From positions 1 through 21,979 of the forward strand of contig CAXNAA020000367.1 in NCBI GenBank assembly GCA_964200075.2: a stretch of 21,979 nt of DNA, given 5' to 3'. This DNA comes from Sphacelaria rigidula. Its lineage: Eukaryota > Phaeophyceae > Sphacelariales. The position numbers were made by a program, and so were the translations under genes. Positions 1 to 9,127 of the stretch are shown piece after piece. The notes below the pieces were generated by a model. That model was given only the letters and a program-made list of their open reading frames with translations. It was not told the DNA's origin and searched no databases. How positions within the stretch are numbered: position 1 is the first letter of the stretch; every line of letters begins with the position of its first letter.

Positions 1-945
1 GGAAAGGGTTAGTTCGACGCCCGGGGTTGTTTCGCCAGTAGTGCCCATGCGACGCGCTTCATCTAGTCTGAACCAGCTATCACGCCTTGTATGGCCACCT
101 CCGCCGTGGCTGTATTTAGAACCGGTTTCGCGGTGGAGCTGTTGAACAACACTACTGTTGTGGTGCAACGCGCTTCAAAACAATCGAGCCGTTTGTTTTG
201 AATTTAACCCTTTTGGATCCCATTGACGATTTTTGTTTGTGTGAATCGGCATTATTTTCAGTCATCTTCAAGTCAAAATGATGCCGATTCACACAAACAA
301 AAATCGTCAATGGGTTTCCAAAGAGTAAAAGCCGCGGCAGCTGTAGTTTGAATATCTCTTCTGACGGTCCCAAATGGGATCTGATGCAGCGACGAAAAGC
401 ACTGGCACCCTCCCCTCAGATGGGATTTGAGACAACTGTGGGGGTATTTGGTGAACATCGCTCGAAATGAAATATGTAGAACAGTATTCCGGGGTATCAT
501 AAGTACATGTTCCCCGCTTCAAAATCGAAATTTCCTTGCTCGAACCCTTTACACCTGTTACAATGAACGACTTCTTTTCAAGAAAACAACCCGTTATTTC
601 CGGACTTCCCCTGGGGTCTGATCGTAACGCTGAGGTTGTCTCAAATCCCATCTGAGGATGACGGTGCCAGCGCTTTCCGTTGCTGCACCAGATCCCGTTT
701 GGGACCGTCACCAGAGATATTCAAACTACAGCTGCCGCGGCTTTTAAATTCAAAAGAAACGGCTCGATTGTTTTGAAGCGCGTTGCACCACAACAGTAGT
801 GTTGTTCAACAGCTCCACCGCCGGTTCTCAACACAGCCACGGCGGAGGTGGCCATACAAGGCGTGATAGCTGGTTCAGACTAGATGAAGCGCGTCGCATG
901 GGCACTACTGGCGAAACAACCCCGGGCGTCGAACTAACCCTTTCC
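1..945. mobile_element. Large foldback (long inverted-repeat) element
   Basis: The first bases of the window (ggaaagggttagttcgacgc) are the exact reverse complement of the bases ending at 945. The pairing continues inward for about 312 bp: right arm about 634-945, left arm about 1-437 once a nested 121-bp insertion is discounted. The loop of about 196 bp (438-633) has no clear coding content. The arms are close but not identical; examples are a gaaacgg/gtttgtt difference near the nested insertion and several substitutions in the innermost 100 bp. That makes an old genomic inverted repeat more likely than a read artefact. No transposase is visible, so this looks like a non-autonomous foldback or MITE-like element. 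Pairing starts at base 1, so the true left end and any target-site duplication may lie outside the window. Confidence 0.85.
207..325. mobile_element. 119-bp TA-flanked MITE nested in the foldback left arm
   Basis: A near-perfect hairpin runs from cccattgacgatttttg (about 219) to its reverse complement ending at about 314, with weaker pairing in the outer 12 bp (acccttttggat against ccaaagagt). TA flanks both ends, at 205-206 and 326-327. The opposite foldback arm has the uninterrupted sequence with a single TA at 745-746 (gcttttaaattc). The insertion boundaries and the TA duplication can therefore be read directly. TA duplication is typical of Tc1/mariner-type transposition; the superfamily assignment is inference. 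There is no coding capacity. Confidence 0.85.
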
Positions 946-2420
946 CCCGTTGTGTGAGCTGTGTGCTTTATCGTGGGGCACCCATTTGATCCAACTGACC
1001 ACTGTACTGTGGTGATGCTGTGCTATGGTTATGGTATATCTCAGCAGACTGCTGAATGACGCGGCGTTTCAAAGATCATTGGCGTCTGCCGCCGCATTGG
1101 ATCGTTTCGCTGACGGCGGTCGTCGCCGGCGCAACAGTATGAAGTCTCTCTCTGATACTCAACAAGAGGCGCTGGAAAACTCAATGACTAGTCCAAAGAA
1201 GTATGTTTTCAGCATGCTTTGTTACGTGTTCCGTGGCGCTTAGACGCAAGGGTTGCTCGATAGATGCGGCACAATGCATTAGGGCGACTTTTCGGTTGGA
1301 CTGCACACCATCATGCTTTTGCTGTAGTGCAGGAAGTTCTCGGTTAGGGGCACATGGTCGAAACCACTTGCGACTCCCAAGCCTTTTGAACAAAGTGAAT
1401 GAAATTTCGATGGTCCGTTAAACCTCAAGAAAGTGTTGAACCTCAAGAACGAATCCAGACTGTTACAAGGTGCCCAATGTGGGCGACATTGGCGAAAACG
1501 ATCCTCAGCGTAGAAGGTTTCAGCTGCTTGGTGTGCTCGACTTTTGTCATTCTACTTCACACGAACATTTTACCTACTGAACCTAGCCAGTTTTCTCGGG
1601 GGAGATGGGGGGGGGTGTACTTATAATCATGCATACCATAGTCATCAGACCATTGACCTCGCACGGGTCGCACGGGGGGGGGGGGGGAAGAGGGGAGTGG
1701 GAGCTATCGCGGCATCATTCGCTCATACGTGTCACGCGACCCAACTCACTCTAAGTGCGCTCGGTTTCGGATGAAGATGGTGTCAAGCAATTTGAACAAA
1801 CGTCATTTATCTATAACAAGCGCGTCCGATGAGTCGTTGCTGCTTCCGACGACGGCTTGAGTGGAATTTCGTGGAAAAATGGCCCGAGATATCCCCCTCC
1901 CCCTTTTGGAGCATGACTCTTATCCTGGTCTTTTCCTGGCCTTAACACCTTGACAGATGACATCATACAAGAAAAGGAAAGAAGACGGAAGAAAAAAAAT
2001 AGGATAGAATCTAACGTGGTACTGTGGATATCGAAACTGCGACCAATTCACCATATTAGTTTCATGATTTATGGGGAGATCAACATTTGGACATGTGAGG
2101 AGAAATTTCCGTTTGTGACCTGTAACCTCGTCAACGGCTGTTATAGGTGCAAGTCTCACTGCCGGGAGTGTCGAAACTCTCATATAAGTACAGCCGGATT
2201 TGGGACCCCAAGGTAACAGGGATCTTTCCTGCAAGCTACTGCCAAGCCTCGGGGATCACACTCTCTCGCAAGATTTCCTCTGCCCTAACTGGTGCCGAGT
2301 AATCAAGCTGCCTAAGCCCAGCGACTACGGCCAATCGTTGACTACATAACACGAGAGAAATCATCGGCCACCTTCTACGGTTGCTACCATCCTCCGGAGG
2401 TCTCACGACGTTCATATTGA
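946..2420. other. Gene-free stretch with G-runs
   Basis: No protein family is recognisable in any frame, and the open frames are short and look random. Visible features are a G-rich tract near 1598-1616, a run of 14 G at 1674-1687, and a short repeated phrase (aacctcaagaa) near 1425 and 1440. The segment directly precedes the gag of retroelement 1 and could hold its 5' LTR and leader. I could not find a second copy downstream to prove an LTR. Confidence 0.5.
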
Positions 2421-2446
2421 TTGGTTGACACCAGTTTTAGACAGTT

Positions 2447-4109
2447 GTGCAAAGCCCTCTGGACCTATTTTTTGGTCAGGGTACAGATACGGCGACCCCT
2501 ATCCATTCATGGCGAAAAACGGCAGAAGGAGCTGCAGGAGCAGCAGCAGGAGCATCTACCACCACCACCACCACCACCACCACCACCGCCTCAACAACAA
2601 CAACAACAACAACAATGCAAAGGGACAACGCCCCAAGCAGGGTCAACCCGCCAGCAGCGACAGCAGAAATTGCTTCAGTGCCCTCCGCGAGGAAGACGAA
2701 AGCAGTACCAGTGGACCGTGAATCAGACAATGCTGGCGGGTCCTCATCACCCAGAGCCTTCACTTTTGCGGACTCATCCCCAGGATACCTGAAGGAAGCA
2801 GTTCTCCACCTCGCGCTCGAAGCCATCGAACAGCACACGGAAAAAGGGGCGGATCCTCCCGAGTTGGCCCTGCGAGCACTGGAGATGCTGGATTCTGCTC
2901 ACGACGTCGTCAAGCAAGTGCACCAGGTGAACAGTAGTGCGGTAATTACTTAGGCAAATTCAGAGGTAGATGTAATCCGAAGTGGTCCGGTACCTTCACG
3001 TCACGGGGATCCTGTACCTAATGACACGACGCTGTCAAGCACTCGTAGTGTACCAGCACCAACCACGTCACCTCGGTTGTCCCGGGCGACTAACGAAAAC
3101 GCAGCAATTCAATTTACTGCACTGACTCATTCTCCCGGAGCACCCTCTCAAGCTGCGTCAATTTACGCCAAACTTTGCCCGAGCAGCGTAGGCTACACTT
3201 CTTCTATGAACCAACAGGTGATATATAACCCTCAGACATCGCCTCACATGCCTGTCAGGATATTTTCACCGCAAAGGCCACAACACCAGACCCCCTCGCA
3301 AGAAAACCAACTCCGATTAAGTACTGCCGACAGTATAGTCCATATGCCGCGTTTTACGCTCAAGCAGAACGATCTCGGTCCTAATATGGTTATAAGAGGA
3401 CTAGCAACCGAAGATATACCCACTAACATACGAGAATACCGCTCACGAGCAAAAAATAACTCGCAAGATCAGTGCACGCGGAAAATAATTGATCGCAGGT
3501 GTATCAAGCATTTACAGCTCTTTCTGAGGGACACAGCCCTCGACGCTGACATGGATCTGGTAGCCGGAACTTTGGAGTGGCGTACAGAAGCGAAACTCAA
3601 ACCACTTCGAGCACAAGGAGGCCAAGCAACTACTCGAGCCCCAGCAACTTATGATGAGTGGGTAGATGCTTGTACGAACTCATATTTCGGCGAAATCACA
3701 TTGCAATCCTCGCCGGGCCATAGCGAAGCTCAAGTTTGAAAAACACCACATAGAAGACTCGTACGCCCTGGAGTTGTCCAGAGCACACTCCCCTTTCTGC
3801 ACAGAAGTAGCACGAGTTGCTCCACGTGGTAGGGACACAGTTAGCTTTGTCCGGGAAGTCAGCCAAACGGCTGCTTTCAAAGCAGGGCTCCCGCCACACA
3901 TCAGAGTCGGAACGGTTCGTAAAGATCTCACACATACCTTCCAGGTTGCCAGAGCTCGCGCGAAGAAACATGAAACCAACAACTTGCGAAGGACCACACC
4001 TCAAACTTCCGATCTCTGCGCGACCCACGTTTCATCCGTCGTTGTGCATAACACATCTCAGCTTGCAGAAATAGTCGTTGACCAAGGTGAGCAGACTGAA
4101 AACTCTTGA
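2447..4109 (+). pseudogene. gag: Retroelement 1 Gag remnant
   Basis: One frame runs from 2447 to 3739 with a single internal stop (TAG 2951-2953). A frameshift near 3700-3730 then moves the reading into the frame that ends at 4109. The N-terminal part has threonine runs encoded by ACC and ACA repeats, then a helix-prone stretch (ALEAIEQH..., ALRALEMLDSAHDVVKQV). The second half (TYDEWVDACTNSYFG, then SFVREVSQTAAFKAGLPPHI after the shift) resembles the capsid part of retrotransposon Gag, which forms the virus-like particle. The assignment rests on position before PR-RT and on this weak resemblance, not on a diagnostic motif. A zinc knuckle was not seen. Confidence 0.55.
2558..2616 (+). repeat. 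(ACC)10 and (ACA)7 microsatellites inside gag
   Basis: Ten ACC units at 2558-2587 are followed by GCCTCA and about seven ACA units to 2614. In the gag frame both encode threonine; other frames give His/Pro and Asn/Gln runs. Confidence 0.9.
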
Positions 4110-4697
4110 AAGAGAGGCGGTGGGCTGGTGGCGACAGGGGAAGGTCGAAAAAACGTTCTTCTCATCTCGGCGAAAAACGTGGTCCGTCGTCATCTCCGAG
4201 TGATACGGAGAAGCGTAGTAGGTAGAAAGTAGGGGGAGCGAGAGACACGATGGTAAATCTAGGAAAAGAGGGTAATGCTGCATATATAAACCGTGCAATT
4301 CCGAGCACAATCATTCCAAACAAGACTGTTGGCTAAGAAACATAAGACAACTGCTAGCTTTAGGTGTTTGGTGGTGCCCAAAGCGGGGACCCTCGCCCAG
4401 TAACGAGAAACGTGTACAAGCGAAAAGAGCATCTACAGTAGTATCCATCAACGGAGATTCTGAAGTGGCACGCGTGACGCCAGAGTATAAAACATCGAGG
4501 GGAGAAATTGAGCACCGTCAAATGGGTGCCAACCCTCTGGCTGACCATCAAGAGGGCAATAAACGTGTGCGATTTGCGAGCCAGGACGTAGCTTCTCCTG
4601 TGAGCTCATACAAGAGAGTACAGTACATGAGGAAGCGGTTACGGCTTCGAAGGCTAGTACACAGGAGCAAGTTGGGAGTATAAGAGGTCAAGAAAAG

Positions 4698-5276
4698 ATG
4701 TTCAGTAAGAGGCATCGCCACCTGGGCATCGCCACCCAAGCTGCTGTCGTAAGCGAGACGTCTCTGCATAATAATACAAAACACAGATCAACAGTTTTGC
4801 CCCCCAGCTCGAGCGAATTCACGCCTTCCCCGATGTCTTCGTTCGCCCGGTACCCTAGGAACCCGGCAACGTTGCGCCTGGCATCAGCCAGGGTGCAGGT
4901 ACCAGCCAGGGTAGATGGAACGGGGGTTCCAGCGATAACAAGTGATCCTGCTTCAGACCTCCCGACCATCAGTTTGAAGTACATCCGTGCACACCCCATC
5001 TTAAGCGAAGCGGACGTTCAATCTGTCCCACCGTGTTCTATTGATGTAGAGAGCGCCGACGGTTCACCAATCACGATAAAGGGATCTACTCGCTTTGCAC
5101 TCATACTAGGTGACATAACCATGCCCGTCGAAGCATTTGCCCTCCGGGACCTCAGTCCGGATCGCATGCCGACAGAGGACTCAGTGATGAGCGCATTCGG
5201 AGGGATTCTCGATTGGGAAGCAGAAATGTTGACGTTCCGAAATTCAACACTTCGCTCAATGCTACCCACAAAATAA
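4698..5276 (+). pseudogene. pol: Retroelement 1 aspartic protease remnant
   Basis: The open frame of 192 codons ends with the C-terminal half of a retrotransposon protease: beta-strand-like segments, then GGILDWEAEMLTF, which matches the (I/L)LG.DWL...LTF region following the active site. The catalytic Asp-Thr/Ser-Gly expected near 4940 is not intact. The best positional match reads TSDPASD (about 4938-4958), directly before an ISLKYIRAHPIL segment that looks like the strand after the active site. This enzyme would cleave the Gag-Pol polyprotein; this copy should be inactive. Coding signal continues in another frame to about 5548 as a linker toward reverse transcriptase. Confidence 0.6.
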
Positions 5277-5851
5277 AAGACAGAAACGTTCATCCGACGT
5301 TTTCCGACCATGGTTATTGTTCTGTCATACGGGTAGAATCGACTGAACCTGTACCAGTGCACCTCTTGAAGAGGTGCTCTGTCCCGCCTAAAAGCGAGAT
5401 GGCTCTTCTTGTCGAAAGAAATGAGTCGCCAACACTTACAATCGAAGCGGTCATTGAGCCACGGATTGTAACGGGTGAAGACCTCCAATCCTCAAAAGTA
5501 GTGGAAGTTTTGAGCCGCCTCATTGTAGCACGCACAGCCTGTACATAGTCAGCGGTCAATCAAACAGCTATTGTACAAGTAGCAAATCCGTCGAATCGGC
5601 ATGTTCAACTCCCACGAAATTTGCTTTTGGGATACATCTCAAAAGGGGGAACAAACGAGACGAGGGAAAACGTCAGCGCAATTTCACAAGTTGAACAGCA
5701 CAATACTGACGAACGAGAAGAACTGACGACAGCGCTGAAGAATGCATTTCAAAATACCACCTTTTCTGAATGTTAGAAGAGCCAAGTGCTCGATACATAC
5801 ATAAAATACAGATCAGTCTTCTGACTGTCACCACAGGAGCTAGAATATTGC
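5277..5851 (+). other. Protease to reverse transcriptase linker of retroelement 1
   Basis: An open stretch to 5548 (overlapping the protease end in a second frame) includes LIVARTACT and similar segments. These resemble the connecting region often found between protease and RT in Ty3/gypsy polyproteins. From 5549 to 5851 the reading is broken by several stops and frame changes, and no motif can be assigned. Confidence 0.35.
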
Positions 5852-6797
5852 ACAATCGGGGAAGCAACATTTCCCCTAGTTCCAGGCACGAAACCCGTCA
5901 ATAGAGCCCCGTATCGGGTCAACCCCACGATACAAGAGGTCATCGATGAATGCGTGAGGGAGATGGCACGAGACGAGATTATTGAACAACGAGCCAGCCC
6001 ATGCGGCTCTGCAGTGATTATCGTAGCAAAACGTGACGGTACAGCCCGATTTTGTGTCCACTACTGATCCACGCTTGGTAAACGTCTTGTTCGAAAATCA
6101 TGGCCCATGCCTATTTGGAAGGTCACGTAGACACGATGGCAGGCGAAACGTTTATCTCTGTATTTCATGTACAAAGCGCGTTTCATCATACCCCAATCGC
6201 AGGGGAGTAGGAAGAACAAACCGCCTTCGTCACGGAAAAAGGTGAATAGGTATTCAACCGCCTGCCCTTCGGCTTGGCATTCTCCCCGGTCATATTTTTG
6301 CGAGGAATGGTTTTCACGTTTTCACACTTCAGATCAAAGGGCAGTCTGATAGTGTACATGGATGATTTAATCGCCTGTTTCTCCACATGGGAAACACACC
6401 TGACTCTACTGGAATACATGTTCAAAGCACTGAGAAAAGCAGGACATACCCTCAAACCCTCAAAGGATAGTTCGGGCCTAAGGAGATCAAGTACCTCGGC
6501 TACACTTTGTCCGCTGACGGGATCAAAATTGGGGAAGGCCGCGCAAAGGCCATACTTGATTTACCCACGACAACCAATATCAAGCAATTGCGGTCGGTGT
6601 TAGGCACGATCAACCTTGTGGGGAAATCTATTCCGAATCTCTCACAGGTAATCGCGCCGCTAGTAGATCTCACGAAAAACGAGAGCGTCAAAACAGTAGC
6701 AAAACGCTGGAATGCCGAACACGATGCAGCTTTCGCAGAAGTTAAAAGGCTTCTCACAACTGCTCCAGTCTTTCATTTCCCGGACTTTTCAAAATAG
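5852..6797 (+). pseudogene. pol: Retroelement 1 reverse transcriptase, inactivated
   Basis: The frame from 5852 reads through RAPYRVNP and RDGTARFCVHY, which are the PYR and KDG..RFCVDYR blocks of Ty3-type RT, to a TGA at 6065. After a frameshift near 6125 come TMAGETFISVF, HHTPIA and NRLPFGLAFSPV, with in-frame TAGs near 6208 and 6247. The YMDD catalytic box is intact at 6355-6366. The thumb and connection follow (HLTLLEYMFKALRKAGH, then IKYLGYTLSADG in a shifted frame, then RSVLGTINLVGKSIPNL). The motif-A aspartate (F-D-V/L) is His here (codon 6166-6168). The enzyme would copy element RNA into cDNA. Stops, shifts and loss of the motif-A Asp make this a pseudogene. Identification as RT is firm. 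Confidence 0.9.
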
Positions 6798-7252
6798 TGC
6801 ACTCTTCAAGTGGACGCCTCGAAGGAAGCGGCGGGCTCGGTGCTCACCCAAGATAAGGAAGGCGAGCCTGCAATCGTAGCGTACTTCAGCCAGCGTTTCA
6901 ATCATGCTCAGCGGACCTACTCTGTCACACCCTGCCAATTATATGCAGTTCTGTTAAGTATACAACACTGGCGCCAGTTCCTATGGGAAAGACATTTTCA
7001 CGTGTGTGACAGGTCATCCATGCAGCACTACGGTACCTCTATTCCATGCAAGACACGAGCAATATGTTGACAAGATGGGCGATAGCTTTACAGTCGTATG
7101 ACTTTTCCCTGAAGCACAAACCCGGAAAATTCAAGATTTTTCCGGACACTCTGTCAAGGCTTTTCCAGTTCGAGCAAGAGCAGAATCATGACATCAACCC
7201 CTGCTCGCGCCAATCTGTCGGAACGTCCCAGAGGACCCCGCATTACACCTGA
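6798..7252 (+). pseudogene. pol: Retroelement 1 RNase H, inactivated
   Basis: It directly follows RT after an in-frame TAG at 6795-6797. LQVDASKEAAGSVLTQ carries the first catalytic Asp (6813-6815), followed by IVAYFSQRFNHAQRTYSV and SIQHWRQFLW, typical of Ty3/gypsy RNase H. The Glu expected in the T.KEL.AV helix is Gln (codon 6936-6938). The TDH segment is disrupted near 7005-7050 by a frame change. The C-terminal end is recognisable from 7046: LTRWAIALQSYDF and HKPGKFKIFPDTLSRL, matching the usual RW...L..YDF and H.PGK.N..AD.LSR blocks. RNase H degrades the RNA strand of the RNA/DNA hybrid. Active-site losses indicate a dead copy. Confidence 0.85.
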
Positions 7253-7431
7253 AGAAACCGCACTACTCGTTTCAAATTGAGACGGAATAACTGAATAATC
7301 TGAAACCAGTACAGAGCGGTAGATAGATTTTCAGCATCGAAGTTACACACACGAGCGCTACCAAGGGTCTGTCGAGAATATGTTTCGGGACACACGCAGG
7401 CCCCAACATATAAAGATTCGAGTTTTTGAGA

Positions 7432-7554
7432 GGGGTAGGAGGGGGGGGGGGGGGGGGGAACCCCAGTTTGTGGTCCCTAAGTTAAATACAAAGGGGGTAC
7501 GGCGACTGGCGAGGCGCCGGTTCAAANNNNNNGGGGGGATGTGGGGTGGGGGGT

Positions 7555-7587
<33 letters not shown>

Positions 7588-7632
7588 GGGACACCCAGTA
7601 TGCTGTCCCGTAGTTAAATACCAAGGCGTTGA
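7432..7632 (+). repeat. Duplicated G-run module
   Basis: Two similar units each consist of a long G tract followed by a block of about 37 bp containing cccagt..tg..gtccc..agttaaatac.aagg. The first has its G tract at 7441-7458 and block at about 7461-7498; the second has its G tract from 7533 to about 7586 and block at about 7592-7630. The blocks agree at roughly 30 of 37 positions. The unit lies inside the candidate element 7361-8131. Confidence 0.7.
7527..7532. other. Assembly gap (6 N)
   Basis: Six ambiguous bases lie immediately before the second G tract. The true length of the gap and of the neighbouring G-runs is probably unreliable. Confidence 0.95.
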
Positions 7633-8008
7633 CGGATACGGTCAGCTGCCGTGTACAGAGATCCTTGGCATGAAGTCCGCTGAGATGACGGACACACCGC
7701 TCCTCCAAGCTCATCACATACCATGATTACATTAATGGGATCATGTTCCGTGTCGTGTGCCTCCACTACCTACCACTAGTAGTCCGGGTAAATTCGGCGA
7801 GGCGTGAGATAATGTTGCTACTTTGGCTACAGGATGTCGCTACCGTGCGCTCGTGTATTGCACATAGATGTGTGTGAGCATTGCCGGCAACCGAGGTCAT
7901 CAGGACAGGGCGGGCAAGGAGCAGAAGCAAATATACGAACCTCGCAAAGCCCGCCAGAATTTTCGGTTTGTGTTAGTATTTGTTGATCACTCTCTTTCAA
8001 CAATTTCA

Positions 8009-8041
8009 ACAAAACAATCACAAAACAATCACAAAACAAAA
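8009..8041 (+). repeat. 11-bp tandem repeat, three copies
   Basis: The unit acaaaacaatc occurs at 8009-8019 and 8020-8030, with a variant third copy at 8031-8041. Confidence 0.8.
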
Positions 8042-8131
8042 CTCAAAAATCACGACAATGTTCGAAATATTACCCTCCGGGAGGGGGGGGAGGGCTCCGT
8101 GTTCGAAAATTTTCTCTCGACAGACCCTTGG

Positions 8132-8964
8132 CGCCACACATATTTCCACGTCTGTAGACAAAGACAACTTGGGAACCGAACAGGCGAACAAATATGGCTC
8201 ATATTTTCAATACCAGTTCCAGGGATTGCCCCCCGCGTGCCCACTGGCCGGTGGGACCAGGAGGTGTTGGACGTGAAGAAAGGTTGGGGCGGAAGAAAAT
8301 ATGTTTCAGGGGACAGGTGTAGTGGGTAGTGCAGGATGTGGAAAGGGCAGCTTGGGTAAGGGAGACGTGCGGACCATGCTGCTCTGGTCGCGAGATGAAT
8401 TTAAATGTATTCTACCTTTGTTGATGACTCCAAGTAGGCATTGTGTGTGATGTTGATTAGGGTGGAGACAATGTAGCGGGGGAGGAGGAAGAGCAGACTG
8501 GAGATGGGCGTGATGTGTTGGTCATGAAGCATATATTTCCGAACGGAAGACATGAATTTTCCAATGGAGGAATGCCTGAAGACTGAAGAGAGAGATGAAT
8601 CGCGAAAGACAGGAGGAAGGAGAACCTCGTCCGTTGTAATTTATTGTAGGTGATAGGAAACCGAAAGTGAGATGCAAGGGGAAACCCGGGTATTGGGGGA
8701 AAACCCGTCGCGAAAGCATACACACAGAATCGAAAACCAACCCAGATTTGAGGGTGAACCCAAAACCACCGTGACACGAAGAAAATCCTTGTCAAATGTA
8801 GTACCTATGACATATAACCTCGCAAGTTGTAGGAGAAACAGAACAAATGGTGTGTCCCACCGATGAAAGACGGGAATGCCGAGAAAGAACGTAGGCGGTA
8901 AGGCACTGAATGGAACGTGGGCATGCCACCGCGGAAACGGATCGTAGGAAACTTCACAGGTCGA
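8132..8964. other. Gene-free stretch
   Basis: There are open frames on both strands, including minus-strand frames between 8457 and 9012. None shows a recognisable domain, and their hydrophobic or aromatic composition reflects base bias. I see no repeat or RNA gene here. Confidence 0.5.
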
Positions 8965-9127
8965 ACGAGTCATTACCCGTTTAGACGAGTGCACTCGTGG
9001 GTGTTTTTCCACAACACAACGAGCACGACTCGTGTGCTCGAGTCATTACTTTTTTTTACAACGAACAATGACTCGAATGCTCGCCCTATTCATTTGTTTC
9101 GACAACGAGCAATGACTAGAGTGCTTG
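8965..9127. repeat. Palindrome-rich cluster with three spaced repeats
   Basis: A block of about 25 bp occurs three times with starts 42-44 bp apart: 9016-9040 (acaacgagcacgactcgtgtgctcg), 9058-9083 and 9102-9127. The last two match at about 22 of 26 positions. The first copy is itself a palindrome (cgagcac...gtgctcg, 9020-9040). A perfect 14-bp palindrome acgagtgcactcgt sits at 8985-8998. The motif cgagtcatt appears at 8966 and 9039 and in inverted form at 9067, with a variant at 9111. Confidence 0.7.

Larger units (their letters stand above)
2447..7252 (+). mobile_element. Retroelement 1: decayed Ty3/gypsy-type LTR retrotransposon body
   Basis: Remnants lie in the order Gag, protease, reverse transcriptase, RNase H, all on the + strand and spread over all three frames by indels and stops. 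The order PR-RT-RH and the RT motifs (PYR, RFCV.Y, YMDD) place it with Ty3/gypsy-like or related retroelements. Integrase would be expected next, but only about 110 bases separate the end of RNase H from the next identified element at 7361. The copy therefore appears truncated at its 3' side. LTRs were not found. The segment 4110-4697 between Gag and protease is a linker with no zinc knuckle that I could identify. Confidence 0.8.
7361..8131. mobile_element. Candidate non-autonomous DNA element with 28-bp terminal inverted repeats
   Basis: Bases 7361-7387 (starting ccaagggtctgtcgaga) are matched by the reverse complement of 8104-8131 (ending cagacccttgg). The first 17 bases are identical and the remainder matches imperfectly. 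The 771 bp between hold G-run modules, an N gap and an 11-bp tandem repeat, with no recognisable protein. I could not assign a target-site duplication. The 3' end of retroelement 1 stops about 110 bp before the left end. Confidence 0.55.

Noticed and set aside
1-945. Palindrome as a sequencing chimera
   Set aside because: The arms differ by many substitutions and only the left arm carries a TA-flanked insertion, which an artefactual inverted duplication would not produce.
2290-2307. tggtgccgagtaatcaag as a primer-binding site for retroelement 1
   Set aside because: It starts with TGG and lies upstream of gag, but no LTR end can be shown beside it and I cannot match it to a known tRNA 3' end.
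2476-2838. Minus-strand open frame with long valine runs
   Set aside because: It is the complement of the ACC/ACA microsatellite in gag.
8009-8041. CRISPR-like array
   Set aside because: Three contiguous 11-bp units without spacers; a plain tandem repeat in a eukaryotic context.
8457-9012. Minus-strand open frames as possible host genes
   Set aside because: The overlapping frames are short and rich in Phe/Pro/Ser, with no domain or splice structure; best explained by base composition.
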